64,000 bases of DNA from Earliella scabrosa (taxonomy: Eukaryota; Basidiomycota; Agaricomycetes; Polyporales; Polyporaceae): assembly GCA_022605405.1 (NCBI GenBank), contig JABYQQ010000020.1, positions 1 through 64,000 of the forward strand, written 5' to 3'. Both the position numbers and the translations under genes were made by a program. The notes under the pieces were generated by a model, which was not told the origin of the DNA, ran no database searches, and was given only the letters and a program-made list of their open reading frames with translations. Shown piece by piece: positions 24,251 to 35,268 of this stretch. The number at the start of each line of letters is the position of its first letter. The first letter of the stretch is position 1.

Positions 24251-25735
24251 ATGAAGTACTCCATCTTCGTCGCTCTCTCCCTCGCGCTCGCCGCCGCGGC
24301 GCGTCCCAACTTCCGCCCCGTCCGGAGGCAGGGTTTCGCCCTCCAGAACGGACAGGCTGCCATCGCCGAGAAGTGCGCCACCCTTTGTCTTGCACCTCGC
24401 TCACGCCCGCTGACCGTGAACCTCTTCTAGCAACCGATTCAAGGGGCTGAACGCCAACTCTCCCTGCCAGCAGGGCGAGAACGCCTGTGTCAACGACCAG
24501 TTCGCGCAGTGCGTTGGGGGCAAGTTCGTCCTCCAGCCGTGCGCGGCCACACTCGTGTAAGTCGCGTTTACGGCGTGCGCCACCCCCTTTGTGCAATGTG
24601 GCTGAACGATATTGTCTGATATAGTTGCGCCTCCCTGCCGCTCGACAACTCGCCTGGAACGACCATCACATGTACGACGCCCGCGGACCGCGATGCTCGT
24701 ATCGCGGCCACTGGGGCCCAGAATGGCGGAAACGGTGGTGGAAACGGCGGCAACGGTGGTGGAAACGGCGGCAACGGTGGTGGAAACGGTGGAAATGGCG
24801 GTGGAAACGGCGGCAACAACGGCAACGGCGGCAATGGTGGCAATGGCGGGAACGGCGGTGGCCGCGGTAACGACAACGCGGCCAACGGCGGGAACGCAGG
24901 CAATGGCAATGGCAATGGCAATGGCGGAAATGGCGGTCAGGGCGGCAACGGCGGCAACAACGGCGGAGACCCCCAGACGTCGCTCACTCTCGACCAGGCT
25001 GCCATCCAGGAGAACTACGCCAACGATGGTAATGCGAAGTACGTTTCGCAAGGCGTGTTCCGCTCGATATCGTACTCATCGATGCGCTTTGCAGCCCTGA
25101 CGCTGGCCAGGAGCCGTCGATCACGTCGACGAACAACTTCATCAACTTCTGCCTCCAGTTCCCCGACAAGGCCAAGACAAACGGCCAGCAGGTCATCGAG
25201 GGCTCGTGCAACCAGACCCCGATGGGTGTGATCGCCGCGCAAGACAAGATGCCATCGGCCAAGTTCGTGAACCCGCCTAACGGCGCGACTATCCCCGCCA
25301 GCCAGACGTTCACCATCACCGTCGCGATCCGCAACATGGAGCTCGGCCACTTCACTAACCCGGCCACGACGTTCCACATGGCGCCCCAGCAGGTGAACGC
25401 TCAAGGCCTCATCCAGGGCCACTCGCACGTCACCATCGAACGCCTCCAGAGCCTCGACCAGAAGGAGCCGCTCAACTCGAAGGAGTTCGTCTTCTTCAAG
25501 GGCCTCAACGACAAGACCAACGACGGCACTCTCTCCGCTGAGGTTCCGGGCGGTCTCCCTGCTGGTGTGTACCGCATGGCGACGATCAACTCGTCTGCAA
25601 ACCACCAGCCCGCCCTCGTCGCTGTCGCTCAGCGTGGCGCCCTCGATGACATGGTCTAGTGAGTGCCCTTCTCTTCCTCTCCAGTCGTTTTACGGTTGAA
25701 CTGACGGGTCTGTGTGCAGCTTCACTGTCGCTTAA
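24251..25735 (+). CDS. Secreted protein with CBM19-type domain, Gly/Asn linker and conserved C-terminal domain (copy 1)
   Basis: The start at 24251 gives the signal peptide MKYSIFVALSLALAAAARP. After an intron at about 24376-24430, a Cys-rich module reads SPCQQGENACVNDQFAQC, GGKFVLQPC and SLPLDNSPGTTITC followed by DRDARIA, the pattern of family-19 chitin-binding modules. A linker of about 75 residues is almost pure Gly and Asn (GGNGGNGG units, 24714-24970). The C-terminal domain (about 190 residues) contains NNFINFCLQFPDKAKTNGQQ, GVIAAQDKMPSAKFV, TITVAIRNMELGHFTNP, TTFHMAPQQVNAQGLIQGH and ANHQPALVAVAQRG, a segment conserved across fungi but of unknown activity. It ends YFTVA after a small last intron. 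Likely a secreted cell-wall or chitin-interacting protein; no catalytic motif seen. A near-identical inverted paralogue is at 35269-36779. Confidence 0.85.
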
Positions 25736-26779
25736 AGACACGCACGACACTCTTTATGCCTCGCTGTATCGCATCGTATTTATTGGAGAGCGGTGGTACC
25801 GGATACCCTATTAATCATGTCACGCTAGTACTCCGTGTTCTGTATCCTTAGGCATGTTGTTGTCACAATGAAGTCGATGGTTCTGTCCGCACTATCTTCC
25901 TGCCCGAGTGTGACCTCTGCACCCCCTTACTGCAATGAGTCGGTTCCACCCACGATGACTCATTATCATCCTGATTCCCAGGTCGAACATTCGTGTTAAG
26001 TACCCTAGAGTGAAGCATGGTGCTCACGAGCGCGTATGCGCCAAGTCACTGGCAGTTCGGAATTTGTGGAGGGTCACAGAAAATCGCGTTGAGACGTGTA
26101 GAGCAGAAGCACACATGTGTCAAGCTTAAAGGAGATATCACGCAAGGGAGGTAACTGCCGCCGACACTTGTTCTTGATGGCGAGCTACTGAAACCTGTCG
26201 CCGGTCGGCCGTCCTCCTCCATCAACTTCGCCCAGAACCTAACGCTATCAAATCCCCTCGCCGAGCTCGAGACAGGCGATACTTGGTACTGTAAGTGTGG
26301 GTCGAATTTGAAACCAAACACAACAACTCTCAAGGAATCCGGGAGTTATGACAGATCTACTTGCGAGAGCATCCGGAGCCGCAGGTACTGATATGGAGGG
26401 AACAAGCCATGCAGATGCAGATGGAAGAGGGGCGATCTGGGCGGGCATCAATCATTGTCTCGAAGGTCTGTAGTCCATGACTGCGCGTCGAGCGCAGGCC
26501 GACAAATGTGTGCGCTGCACCAACGGGCTAGCATGACGTGCAACTGCAGCGAAACCCGCACTTGACTTCCAGCTCCTTCCGTCGTGCCGCCACTGGCCCG
26601 ACAGCGAGGTGAGGCGGAGGACGGAGGAGACGGTAAGTTCTTCGCAAGCGCAGGACGGTTATAGGGCCGCGCGGAGAGGACGTGTGAAGGTTAGAATGTG
26701 ATAGAGAGGTCGGGGCGCTTGCTCCTAGTAGACGAGTACATGACAGAGGTTTCGGCGTACGCGCAAGGGGTCCAATGTC
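25736..26779. other. Intergenic region
   Basis: The first ~220 bp belong to the duplicated block. The remainder up to the F-box gene stop has only short, unrecognisable ORFs. Confidence 0.5.
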
Positions 26780-28222
26780 CTAGTATCGCTCGAGAAACCG
26801 CTGGATGGCATCCATGATGGCGATACCTGGATATTGCACTCGTTGAATAGCCTCCGGGGTGTCGTACCAGAAGCGAGAACAGTTGGCTGGGGTTCCTGTG
26901 AAGCTGGCATCAGCACCGAGCATGCGTCAAGAGATAGACTTGCTTACGGTCGTCATATGTTGCCACAATCGGAATGAGTTGCCCCCGCTTGTGGAGCTCT
27001 ATGAACTGCTCTCGCGACTTTGCGAGGATCTTCGGCGCGACGGTATCGAAGTCCAGGCGGGTGCCCCTAAGCCCATATACGAGGACCACGCGCTCGAGGG
27101 CGGGAAGATGAGCATTCATGATCGCAGTGGCAATAGGGAACGTATCCACTCGGAATTCTGGGACTGCTGTTGCCTCCGGGTAAGTCTTGACATCAACGAA
27201 GTGGATGGAACGTAGCTTCGGCAGCGTCGCAGTTCCGGGGAAAAAGTCGCTTGAAGGCTCGACGTCGTGTAAGTTGAAGATGTCGAGTGTCAGAGAACGA
27301 AGTGAGGTATATTCAAACGCCGCTGCACAGAGATGTCAGATGATCCGTACGAATGCAGAACTCATCGGACATACGCACGCAACCAGTCCCTCTGCCTGGG
27401 TGGCGAATATACCGTCATTTCTTCTAGACAATGGGATAGCATACGGAGTAGCGCCGCCTTACTCTCGTCCTCGAGGTGAAGTCATGTCAGACCGCGCGAA
27501 GAAAGTTGTCAGTATCGAGAAATAGCTTACTGTTGAGAAGAACGCTAGAGAAAGACGCGTGACACAAGGAACGTTGCCCATGAACTGAACCATAGCCCCA
27601 TATGGCACCCGCGATGTCCAATCGATGTTCCAGAGCGTGAGGTCCGTGAGTGCAGGCAGAGCACACAAGAATCGACGGAATGTAGCGAAGTTGGGGAATA
27701 CTACGTGGCTCAAGACTAGAGTGACGAGCCGAGGGAAGGTCTGATGGACCCGAGGAATAGGGAGGTGATCAATAGAGTTGTCTGGCGCAGAGTCAGACCG
27801 CGGAGGGAAGGTAACCTGCTCGCCATTACGAGAGGGAATGACGTCTCCAGTGCAACCTCCGACGCCGACGATCCTTGAATAGCGAGCATGTGTACGCAGT
27901 CCGATGTCCGTGGGCAGGCGAGGAGCGAGCGCGTCAATCTGCGAAAGACCTCGTGTCTGTGCGTGCTGATCTGGGGGCCTAGTCGAATGGACCGATAGAG
28001 ACAATACTGACTGCGAGGCAGCCATGCTCGACAGGTCAGCGCGGAGTGGTACAATGTGGAAGTAGTGAGCTTGAGGAAAGCCATTTCCTCGGGAGACGCG
28101 ATTGGAAGGTGATGGTATGGATTGTCGTACACGGAGTCGATGATTTGCTCGTAGATCTCAGTTGGGAACACGGAGGATTGAGTCGATGTCAGGACAGTAC
28201 TTGGAATGATCTGTTGGGTCAT
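26780..28222 (-). CDS. F-box/LRR-type protein with an apparent frameshift
   Basis: Predicted SCF adaptor. The start at 28222 gives MTQQIIPSTVL, then an F-box with FPTEIYEQIIDSVYDNPYHH and LYHSALTCRAWLPRSQYCLY (about residues 18-75). Leucine-rich sequence follows. The next-door paralogue (28453-29984) aligns throughout, but near 27741 the frame must shift by one base: the frame with RLPSLRGLTLRQTTL runs into a stop, while the homologous continuation (PRLVTLVLSHVVFPNFATF, then PYGAMVQFMGNVPCVTRLSL) is in another frame. A 58-nt GT-AG intron (27741-27798) could restore the frame by dropping about 20 residues that the paralogue keeps. Later exons give LPALERVVLVYGLRGTRLDF and a last exon ending IQRFLERY at 26780. 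It is either a recent pseudogene or a locus rescued by splicing. Confidence 0.65.
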
Positions 28223-28452
28223 CGTAGACGGTGTGAGAGAGGACGAACTCTATCGTGTCGATCGAGGCGCAATCACAAGGAAGGTGTTCCACGGTCACCG
28301 GTCAATCCCGGATTTCGCGCAGGTCCGACGGCGGTACTCTCACGTGTACGCTTGTACATACACGGCGCACCATCAATCTATTCTCAGTGTCAGTAACTGC
28401 CAGGCCCAGCTGAGCTAGCAAGAGTACCAAATAAAATCACCGTTATGCATGT

Positions 28453-29984
28453 TTAGTATCGTTCGAGATAGCATTGTATGGCATCCGGGAACCACCTTCC
28501 CGAGTAGTCAAAACGCTCGAGACCCGAGGAGGTTTCCTGCCAGATGCGTGAGGTGTAAACTCGGTCTCCTGCACGTTTCGGCGGTGAGACTATGTTCGAG
28601 TATGTCAGAACACCAGCCACCTACCGTCGGTGAACGCTGCCATCACCGGCACCAGCAGTCCGTTCTGAGATAACTCGGGGAAGTCGTTGTGTGAGCGCGC
28701 GAGAACCATAGATGCAATGTGTTCGAGGTCCAGAATAGGGGACTTGACGGCATACACAATGACGACCTTCTCGAGCGCTGGCATCCGGGTCCTCGCGTTG
28801 GTGATGGCGTGGTCGAGCTGTAAGCTGGGATACGGGAACCGTGGGAGGCTGTCCGGGGTTGCGGCGTCGGGGAAAGTCGTGTCGACGAAGTGGAGAAAGC
28901 GCAAGTTTGGCAATGCATTATTGGAGAGGAAGCAGGGGATATTCGCGAGTCCTTCAGCGAAGACTATGTGGAACGTGACGGAGATGAGGGCAGAAAAGGT
29001 GAATGCCGCTGTGAGGGTTTAGATGGTGTCAGCTTGAGTCAGGCGCAAGACGTGTAGCCGAGACTTACGCAGGCAATGTGCCTCTGTTGGGCAATGATAT
29101 ACCACAAGCCGTTCCAGCGAAGCGGAGAACATGTGCAGAAGCGCTACCTTAGAATCTTCCGTGACACTAACATTTTGGAGCTCTCCCTTGGTTCAATGTA
29201 AATGTCGTAAGATCAAGCACTGACAACTCGAAGGGACACTTACCGCCATGCCGAACAACCCCAGGGAGAGGCGTACTACGCGGGGGACGTTGCCCATGAA
29301 GTAAACCATGGCCCCGTAAGGGACCCAATATCGCCAACGAACCTCCCAGAGCGTGAGATCCTTGAGTTCGGGAAAGGCGCACAAGAACCTCCGACATGCG
29401 GCAAAGTTGGCAAACGTCACCCAACTGAGGTTGAGGGTGACGAGACGGGTAAAGATAGAGATGGTCCCAAGGGATGTGGAGGTCACCGACAGAGAAGCCT
29501 CCTGTACGATCAGGGTACGTAGCGACGGAGATTTTCCCGCCATCACGGAAAGAATTGATACCTCTGGCCCATCGATCGTAAGGGGAGACGGTCTTCCCAT
29601 GTCATATGCATCAGAGCCCTGCACGGTCATCGACTCAACCCGGCTGGCGATGTTGGGGTGAGCGAGGACCGCCCGACTCCACTTCGAGGCAGCATCCCAT
29701 CTGCGTTGACCAAATAAATCGCCTAGGCGGATTGACCGGTAAAGACAGGCCTGGCTGCGAGGGAACCAAGCTCGACAGATGCGCGCACAGCTGTGCAGGG
29801 CCGAAGTGACTAGACGGAGGTAGTTCGCTTGCTCTGGGGTCATGGTAGGTAGGTCGTTATATGGGTTCTCGTACACAAGATCGACGATTCGCTCGTATAT
29901 TTCCGTTGGAAAGACGGATGAGCGGGGCAGAGCTGGAGCGGACAAAGCGGATAGAGCCATCGCAGGTGTTGGGAGAGCGCTCAA
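28453..29984 (-). CDS. F-box/LRR-type protein
   Basis: Intact paralogue of the gene at 26780-28222, same strand, 230 bp away. The start at 29984 gives an Ala/Ser/Pro-rich lead and then the F-box SSVFPTEIYERIVDLVYENP with RICRAWFPRSQACLYRSI (about residues 20-85). LRR-like segments include LVTLNLSWVTFANFAACRRF, FPELKDLTLWEVRW and GAMVYFMGNVPRVVRLSLGL. After an intron cluster near 29000-29250 come LPNLRFLHFVDTTFPDA and MPALEKVVIVYAVKSPILDL, and the last exon ends DAIQCYLERY at 28453, matching the end of the neighbour. Probably an SCF adaptor with unknown target; tandem duplication is clear. Confidence 0.78.
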
Positions 29985-30086
29985 GGGAGGTAGACATGGC
30001 GACGATTTATATCCAAAAGATACCTACGTATCTGAGAGATTTCATCTTCCAATGTAGCGAGAAGCAGCGCTGCAGCGTTCGTGTTA

Positions 30087-30360
30087 CACTGGGGGCATGA
30101 AGCCGTGTAACTCCTTGTTACATCTTGGTCACATCGTAATCAGAGTCCAAATATGTCCGCCATGTGTTGAAGTGTCACATGCTGGATACATGCTGGATAT
30201 ATGTGGCATTCAAAATGTATCCAGGATGTAACACCGAAACCTGGCACATTTTGAATGTTTCCAGCATGTGACGCCTCGGAAACATGGCAATCATATTTGG
30301 ACCTTAAACACGATGTGACTACGATGTAACTGATAGTTACATGGGCTCATGCCCCCTGTG
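30087..30360. mobile_element. 274-bp foldback MITE with TTA target duplication
   Basis: The element starts CACTGGGGGCATGAAGCC and ends GGGCTCATGCCCCCTGTG. Reading the end backwards gives CACAGGGGGCATGAGCCC, so the termini match. The complementary arms extend about 115 bp each, sharing GTCACATCG, GTCCAAATATG and GTCACATGCTGGA, leaving only a short central loop. TTA flanks both sides (30084-30086 and 30361-30363). The 3-bp TTA duplication suggests PIF/Harbinger; the CACTG tip is also seen in CACTA elements. It sits about 100 bp upstream of the F-box gene start at 29984. Confidence 0.85.
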
Positions 30361-30805
30361 TTAGAGGCGGTGCTTCCCAATGGCACTTCGGAGGGTCAGG
30401 TTCCCTAACAACGGTTAATGCAGGAAGCGTAGTAGATGGGTGGGAATCACACACACCACATAGTCAGGTTGCGGCCTCCGATGTGACTCTAGCTTCGTAA
30501 CCACAGTTCAACGTATTACTTGCTACCACTGCTGTGCACAGTGCAATGTGCATGGTTGTTCTAGTTCAAACTTCATCATCGACCTCGAGCTTCGCGTCAG
30601 TGGGCGCTACAACTCCGTTAAGCGCCCACGCACGCGTCGTCGTCATCGTTCTCTCCTCGTCGTTGTCGGTCACCCCCAGGTCACCCCTCCTCCTCCTCAT
30701 CTCTGCGCTTGCTCCTCGTTCCCGTTGCTCTCGACGCCCTGTCTCTCTTCAGAGTCGTTGTTCGAGTCTTTGCTTTACTTCGAGCTCTTCGCCTGTCAGT
30801 TGCTC
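30361..30805. other. 5' region of the Dsc1-like gene
   Basis: A 445-bp pyrimidine-rich stretch between the MITE and the RING ligase start codon. No separate gene is supported. Confidence 0.5.
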
Positions 30806-33800
30806 ATGAGCACACCGGCCAACGAGTCCACTCGCGACCTCGAGGATGGCATCGAAAGTCCAGCGCGCCAACCCCGAAGCTCCGTCCCCTCCTTTCTCTT
30901 CATCAGCTTTGTGCTTTTCATGCTCATGAGCGGCCGCGGAGACGAGTTTGCGGCAACCCGAGACCTATACGTGAACGGCCTCCAAAGCCTCAACTACCAG
31001 CTCTCTAACTTCACCGCCTGGCTGAATGGCACCGAGACCAACTTCACGCTCGTCAGTCCCTTTCATCAGGTGCGAGTTTTCCATCGTAATGATATCCATG
31101 CTTGTATGTAGCCTACCCAAGACCCCAATACAATGCCGCTGATCGCGGCCTTCCTACCATTCGGCCGCGAGCTCGACCCCAGGCGCGGGTCATACTACTC
31201 CAACATGACTGGCTTCTGGCACGGAGATGCCCAGTTCCACAATCTCACGTCGCTCAACGAGACCGAGCAGCTGTCTTCGTGGCGGCATCTGTCTGAACAG
31301 TTCATGATCTCGACCAACCTCACCGCAATCCCAGAGCTGCTCGGACCATGGAACTGGACAAGGTCGAACAAGATCACTCTGAACGTCGGCGACAAGCTGG
31401 TCCCATTCAAGAAAGGGGACAACGAGACGAAGAACATCGCTGTGATCCATGTGAGTATGCTTGTTGTATGTTGTCGACCGCACTGTGAGACTTGCTGGTG
31501 GTAGGGCAAGGTGGATCTAGCAGATCCGAAGGACTCGGAGGAGATGAGGCTCGAGTTCGAGGGGATCCATGTTTTGTCCACCGGAACGGTGTACGCGTTC
31601 GCGCAGTCGCCTGGGTACGTCCTCACCTGCATACGGTCGCTCTCTTCCCTAACTGTGGCGGAAGGCACGGCATCGACCTTCGCACTCTCCCCTCCCTCGT
31701 CCCAGAAGACTTCAGGAACGACAGCGCACACGCGGTGGAGACCGAACTCAGCGTGCGGATATCCAAACTCAAGGACAAGATCGACTCGGGCGCATTGGAG
31801 GACACGTCCTCCACCGGTATGTTCTTGGTTTCCCTTCCCGTTCCCCGCCATAGCTCGTGTATGCTTGCTAGATGACAGTCCGAAGACCAAATGCTCGTTC
31901 AGGCTCTTCGCTCAGCTGGATGCCAGCGATGTCCCGAAGGAGCAGATGGAGGAGCTCGAGAGCGAATTCAACGAGCCAACCGGTATCACGACCGTCCGAG
32001 CCCCCGAGCTGTCGCTCGAGGGTGTGTTGCTCAGCCAGGATTGCGGCATCCTGTATGAGATCAAGCACGCAGTTGGCGTACAGTACGTTCCCGCCATCAG
32101 TCTGCTTATACCCCGTGCTGACCGTGACGTAGGACGCAGAGGCTATATGGCAAGATCACCACGTGTATGCCGCATCTCTCGCGACTAGCTCATATGATTG
32201 ACATTGTCCATGCGGGCAGATTCGGGAATTGCGGCCCTGGTCAACCTTGTCTTACTGGCGCTATTCCGCCGACAAGCCGCGACGAGCAGTTCGGCCGCTG
32301 GTCTCTCCCGCGTCTCGCGATATGCTTTCCTCGTGCAGAGTCTAATTGATGCCATTTCGTTCGTCGGGGTGAGTAGTGGGAACAACCCTCTTGTGTGGTG
32401 TGTCGCTGACCATGACTTGTAGCACGTTACTGTGGCCATCCTGGCCGAGGGACGGTCATCGCTCTCGGTTCTCGCGCCCGCAGGGTTAGCATGTCTGCTC
32501 TTCATCTACGAGGCGGTGTGTACCTGAATCGTTACGCAGCGATCGAGTTCTAACTACGCGTTTCACAGCAATTTGCTGTCCTCATCGGGCAGATCCAGGC
32601 TCCTGAAGATGTTCCTGCGCCTCAGCCTGCACCGCCAGCTCCGGCTCCCCCACCTCCCGCTCCGGCTGTAGCCCCAGATGCACAAGGGACTCCTCCAGCA
32701 CCAGCACCTGCTCCTCCACCGCCACCGCCAGCACCGGCAGCAAGACCGACGTTCTGGAGTTTCCTTTGGACCCATATCCGCACCGACCCGGCAGCACGAC
32801 TATGTGAGTCCCAGATCACGCTCTTGCGAGTGCGCGCTCGAGATGCTGACCGTGCTCCCTCTATAGGGACGTTGATGTCGGTCTGTCTCATTGTTGTCTT
32901 CCGGATCGTCATCATGCTCTCGCTCCCGCTCTTCTTCGTCGGCTCGCTCTACTCCTTCATGTGGACTTCGCAGATCTACCGGTCTGCGCGCCGAGCGAGG
33001 AGCAGCGGCCTCTCGGCGGAGTACCTCGTCGGGACGACGCTTGGACGGCTCTTCTTTGCGTGCTGTGAGTTCCCCTCTGCGCTGTCTGGGCGGATTGGGC
33101 TGACGCAATTGCAGACTTCCTCGGCTGCCCGAAGAATATATTCGACGTCGAACCGCGCAGTAAGTCATGCGCCCAGCCTCATGCACATACATCTACTGAC
33201 CAGCGGTCACACACCCGTGATCCACCCCCATACTCGCACTCTACATATCGCACCCGTCGATGTACACAGGATGGATCTACGCCGTCGCGCTCTTCATGCT
33301 CCTCCAGGTGCTCGTGATCGTTGCGCAGTCCCAAGTCGACCCGGCCTTCTTCCTCCCGCAGCGCATGGCGCGCGTGCAGACGTACGATTATCATCCGCCG
33401 CTGCCACTGCCGGACCCCGAGGCGCCGGACCAGTCGCTCGGGGACTGCGCGATCTGCATGGACGCGATCGTCGTCGACCCGGCTCTCCGCCGGCGGTCCC
33501 TGTCGGGGGACGGGAAGGAGAGCGCCGGGCTCGGGATGGGCATGGGCATGGAGATGGCGAGGAAGGGCTTGCTGGGAAAGGTCGCGGCGGGCGGGCGGAA
33601 GACGTACAGTCTCGCTCCGTGCCATCATCTCTTCGTAAGTCGCGCGCATATGGATTCGTCTGGGGCGGTAGCTGACTCGATGGTGGATGTGTGTGCTCCC
33701 TCAATTATGAATCTGAAGCACACTGCATGTCTGGAGAGGGTGAGTAATGTGTTTGGGGTGCGTTTCAAGATGACACTGACTATGGACGGTGCTCGGGTTT

Positions 33801-33860
33801 CAGTGGCTTGCGATCAAGAACATCTGTCCGCAGTGTCGGCGGCCCTTACCGCCATTGTAG
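30806..33860 (+). CDS. TUL1: Dsc1/Tul1-type transmembrane RING E3 ubiquitin ligase (DSC complex subunit A)
   Basis: Golgi/endosomal membrane RING ligase that in fungi forms the core of the Dsc complex, which ubiquitinates membrane proteins and promotes SREBP cleavage. The start at 30806 gives MSTPANESTRDLEDG, then a membrane anchor VPSFLFISFVLFMLMS. A luminal domain with N-glycosylation sequons follows (NFTAW, NGTETNFT, NMTGFW, NLTSLNET). A multi-span region includes CLIVVFRIVIMLSLPLFFVG and WIYAVALFMLLQVLVIVAQ, separated by a Pro/Ala-rich linker (PAPPPPAPAVAP). The C-terminal RING reads CAICMDAI, then a long Gly/Met-rich insert, then PCHHLFHTACLERW and CPQCRRPLPPL, the terminal motif shared with yeast Tul1. 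About 750 residues with a dozen short introns. Single-copy and apparently intact. Confidence 0.9.
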
Positions 33861-35268
33861 AATATCGCATCTCGAGAGCTAGCTTCTTCCTTCGTGCTCT
33901 GCTATAGAGCGTCAATGTCTCTTCTTTATTCCATGGTCGTCGTTCCCTTCCTCTTCCTTTCAGCGATGCCGATCTCTGCCCCTGCACCGCCACCATAGGC
34001 AGGGGCGACATCCTGTCGCTCACAACGAGGTGGACTGTTCAGGGTGTGCGCATGATCGCTGAGGGCGCGATAATTGTGAGCGAAGCTTCATCCTGGCGTA
34101 GTCGGAGGTGGGTAGGAGTTGGCTGACGGTTGCGAGCATCGCGAGCATCCCTGAATAGTAAGTAAATGCGCTGCTACGCTAGACGTTAGCGGTCTGCCTC
34201 AGGGTATGCAGCCTGAGGGTGCGCATTGCTTCAAGTTGAGCATCCGGCCTCACGTTCTGATTTCAGTATGATAGGTCCGTCCAATCGTCTGGGTAGTGGA
34301 GACAACCTGAACATGCCGCATGCAGAGGGTGCCATTGGACCAGCATTGGACTAGGGCGCGCGAGAGCGGGCGGACGGCTCAAGTGCAACTATGACAATCT
34401 GGTTAATGTGCATATAGGTTCACTCCACCCCTGCCTAGTCACACGACCATGATTCGATAAATCCTGCAACATACACACCAGTGGCGGCCGCTGGATGATG
34501 AGCCGCTACAAGTCACATAACGTACGCGGGCAGTCAGCTTGGATCCATTGACCCGGACACCTCACCGGACGTCAACTTGCAAGCGTGCATGTCTGGTAGT
34601 ATCGTTCATGACTCCATGGTGAAGTTGCAGATTTTGGCTCCCGTCACGAGTAAGGCAGCCAGAGGACGTATGTCAGTAGAAGTACCAGCATGAGTCGTCG
34701 AGAAGGTCTTAGGCGTGGTGGTTGATTGATCAAGAGTACTCTTGAAGAGAATATCATCTCTACTCTGCCCTTAGTACTAACGTACATGTAGGCAGCTTCC
34801 TATAGCTAGAAAATCCTCTGTAGCTTGGCGGATACGCGCTCGTGAACACCATGGCGATTAATGCTCAGGCTTCAAACGAATCAAAGGGGGATCAGCCTAC
34901 TCCCCGGCGCGATCGCAACCGGAACGTCAATCAATGATGCGACGAGGTGGCGATGCACAGTAAGCTCCGATCGTGGACCAGCGAAGACCAGCGAGCCTCG
35001 ATGTTCGTAAAGACTGCTGAAAAGTAGCGGGCGGAAGAGAGTCCTTCCTTGCATTGAAGTTGCAGAGGTCAGAACACTGATAGTGCTCGTCGTACCGAGA
35101 GGTAGAGCGGACAGAACCATCGACTTCATTGTGACAACAACATGCGTACAGTGAACAGATACAGAACGAGGAGGACTGGCGTGACATGAATAATAGGGTA
35201 TCCGACACCACCGCTCTCCATTAAATACGATGCGATACAGCGAGGCATAAAGGATGTCGTGCGTGCCG
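33861..35268. other. Intergenic region
   Basis: About 1.4 kb with only short ORFs. The right part (from about 35040) is the 3' flank of the duplicated CBM19-type gene. I see nothing else. Confidence 0.5.

Larger units (their letters stand above)
24010..25960 (+). repeat. Inverted segmental duplication, left copy
   Basis: This block contains the CBM19-type gene plus promoter, 5' UTR and 3' flank. It matches the reverse complement of about 35040-37015. Shared noncoding stretches include the TATA block, the leader ending CGACCAGATATCAGCA before the ATG, and the 3' segment with TTTATGCCTCGCTGTATCGC and GTTGTCACAATGAAGTCGAT. Confidence 0.8.

Noticed and set aside
24401..25051. 216-codon minus-strand ORF rich in Ala, Ile and Val
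   Set aside because: Reverse-strand reading of the Gly/Asn-repeat linker; a repeat artefact.
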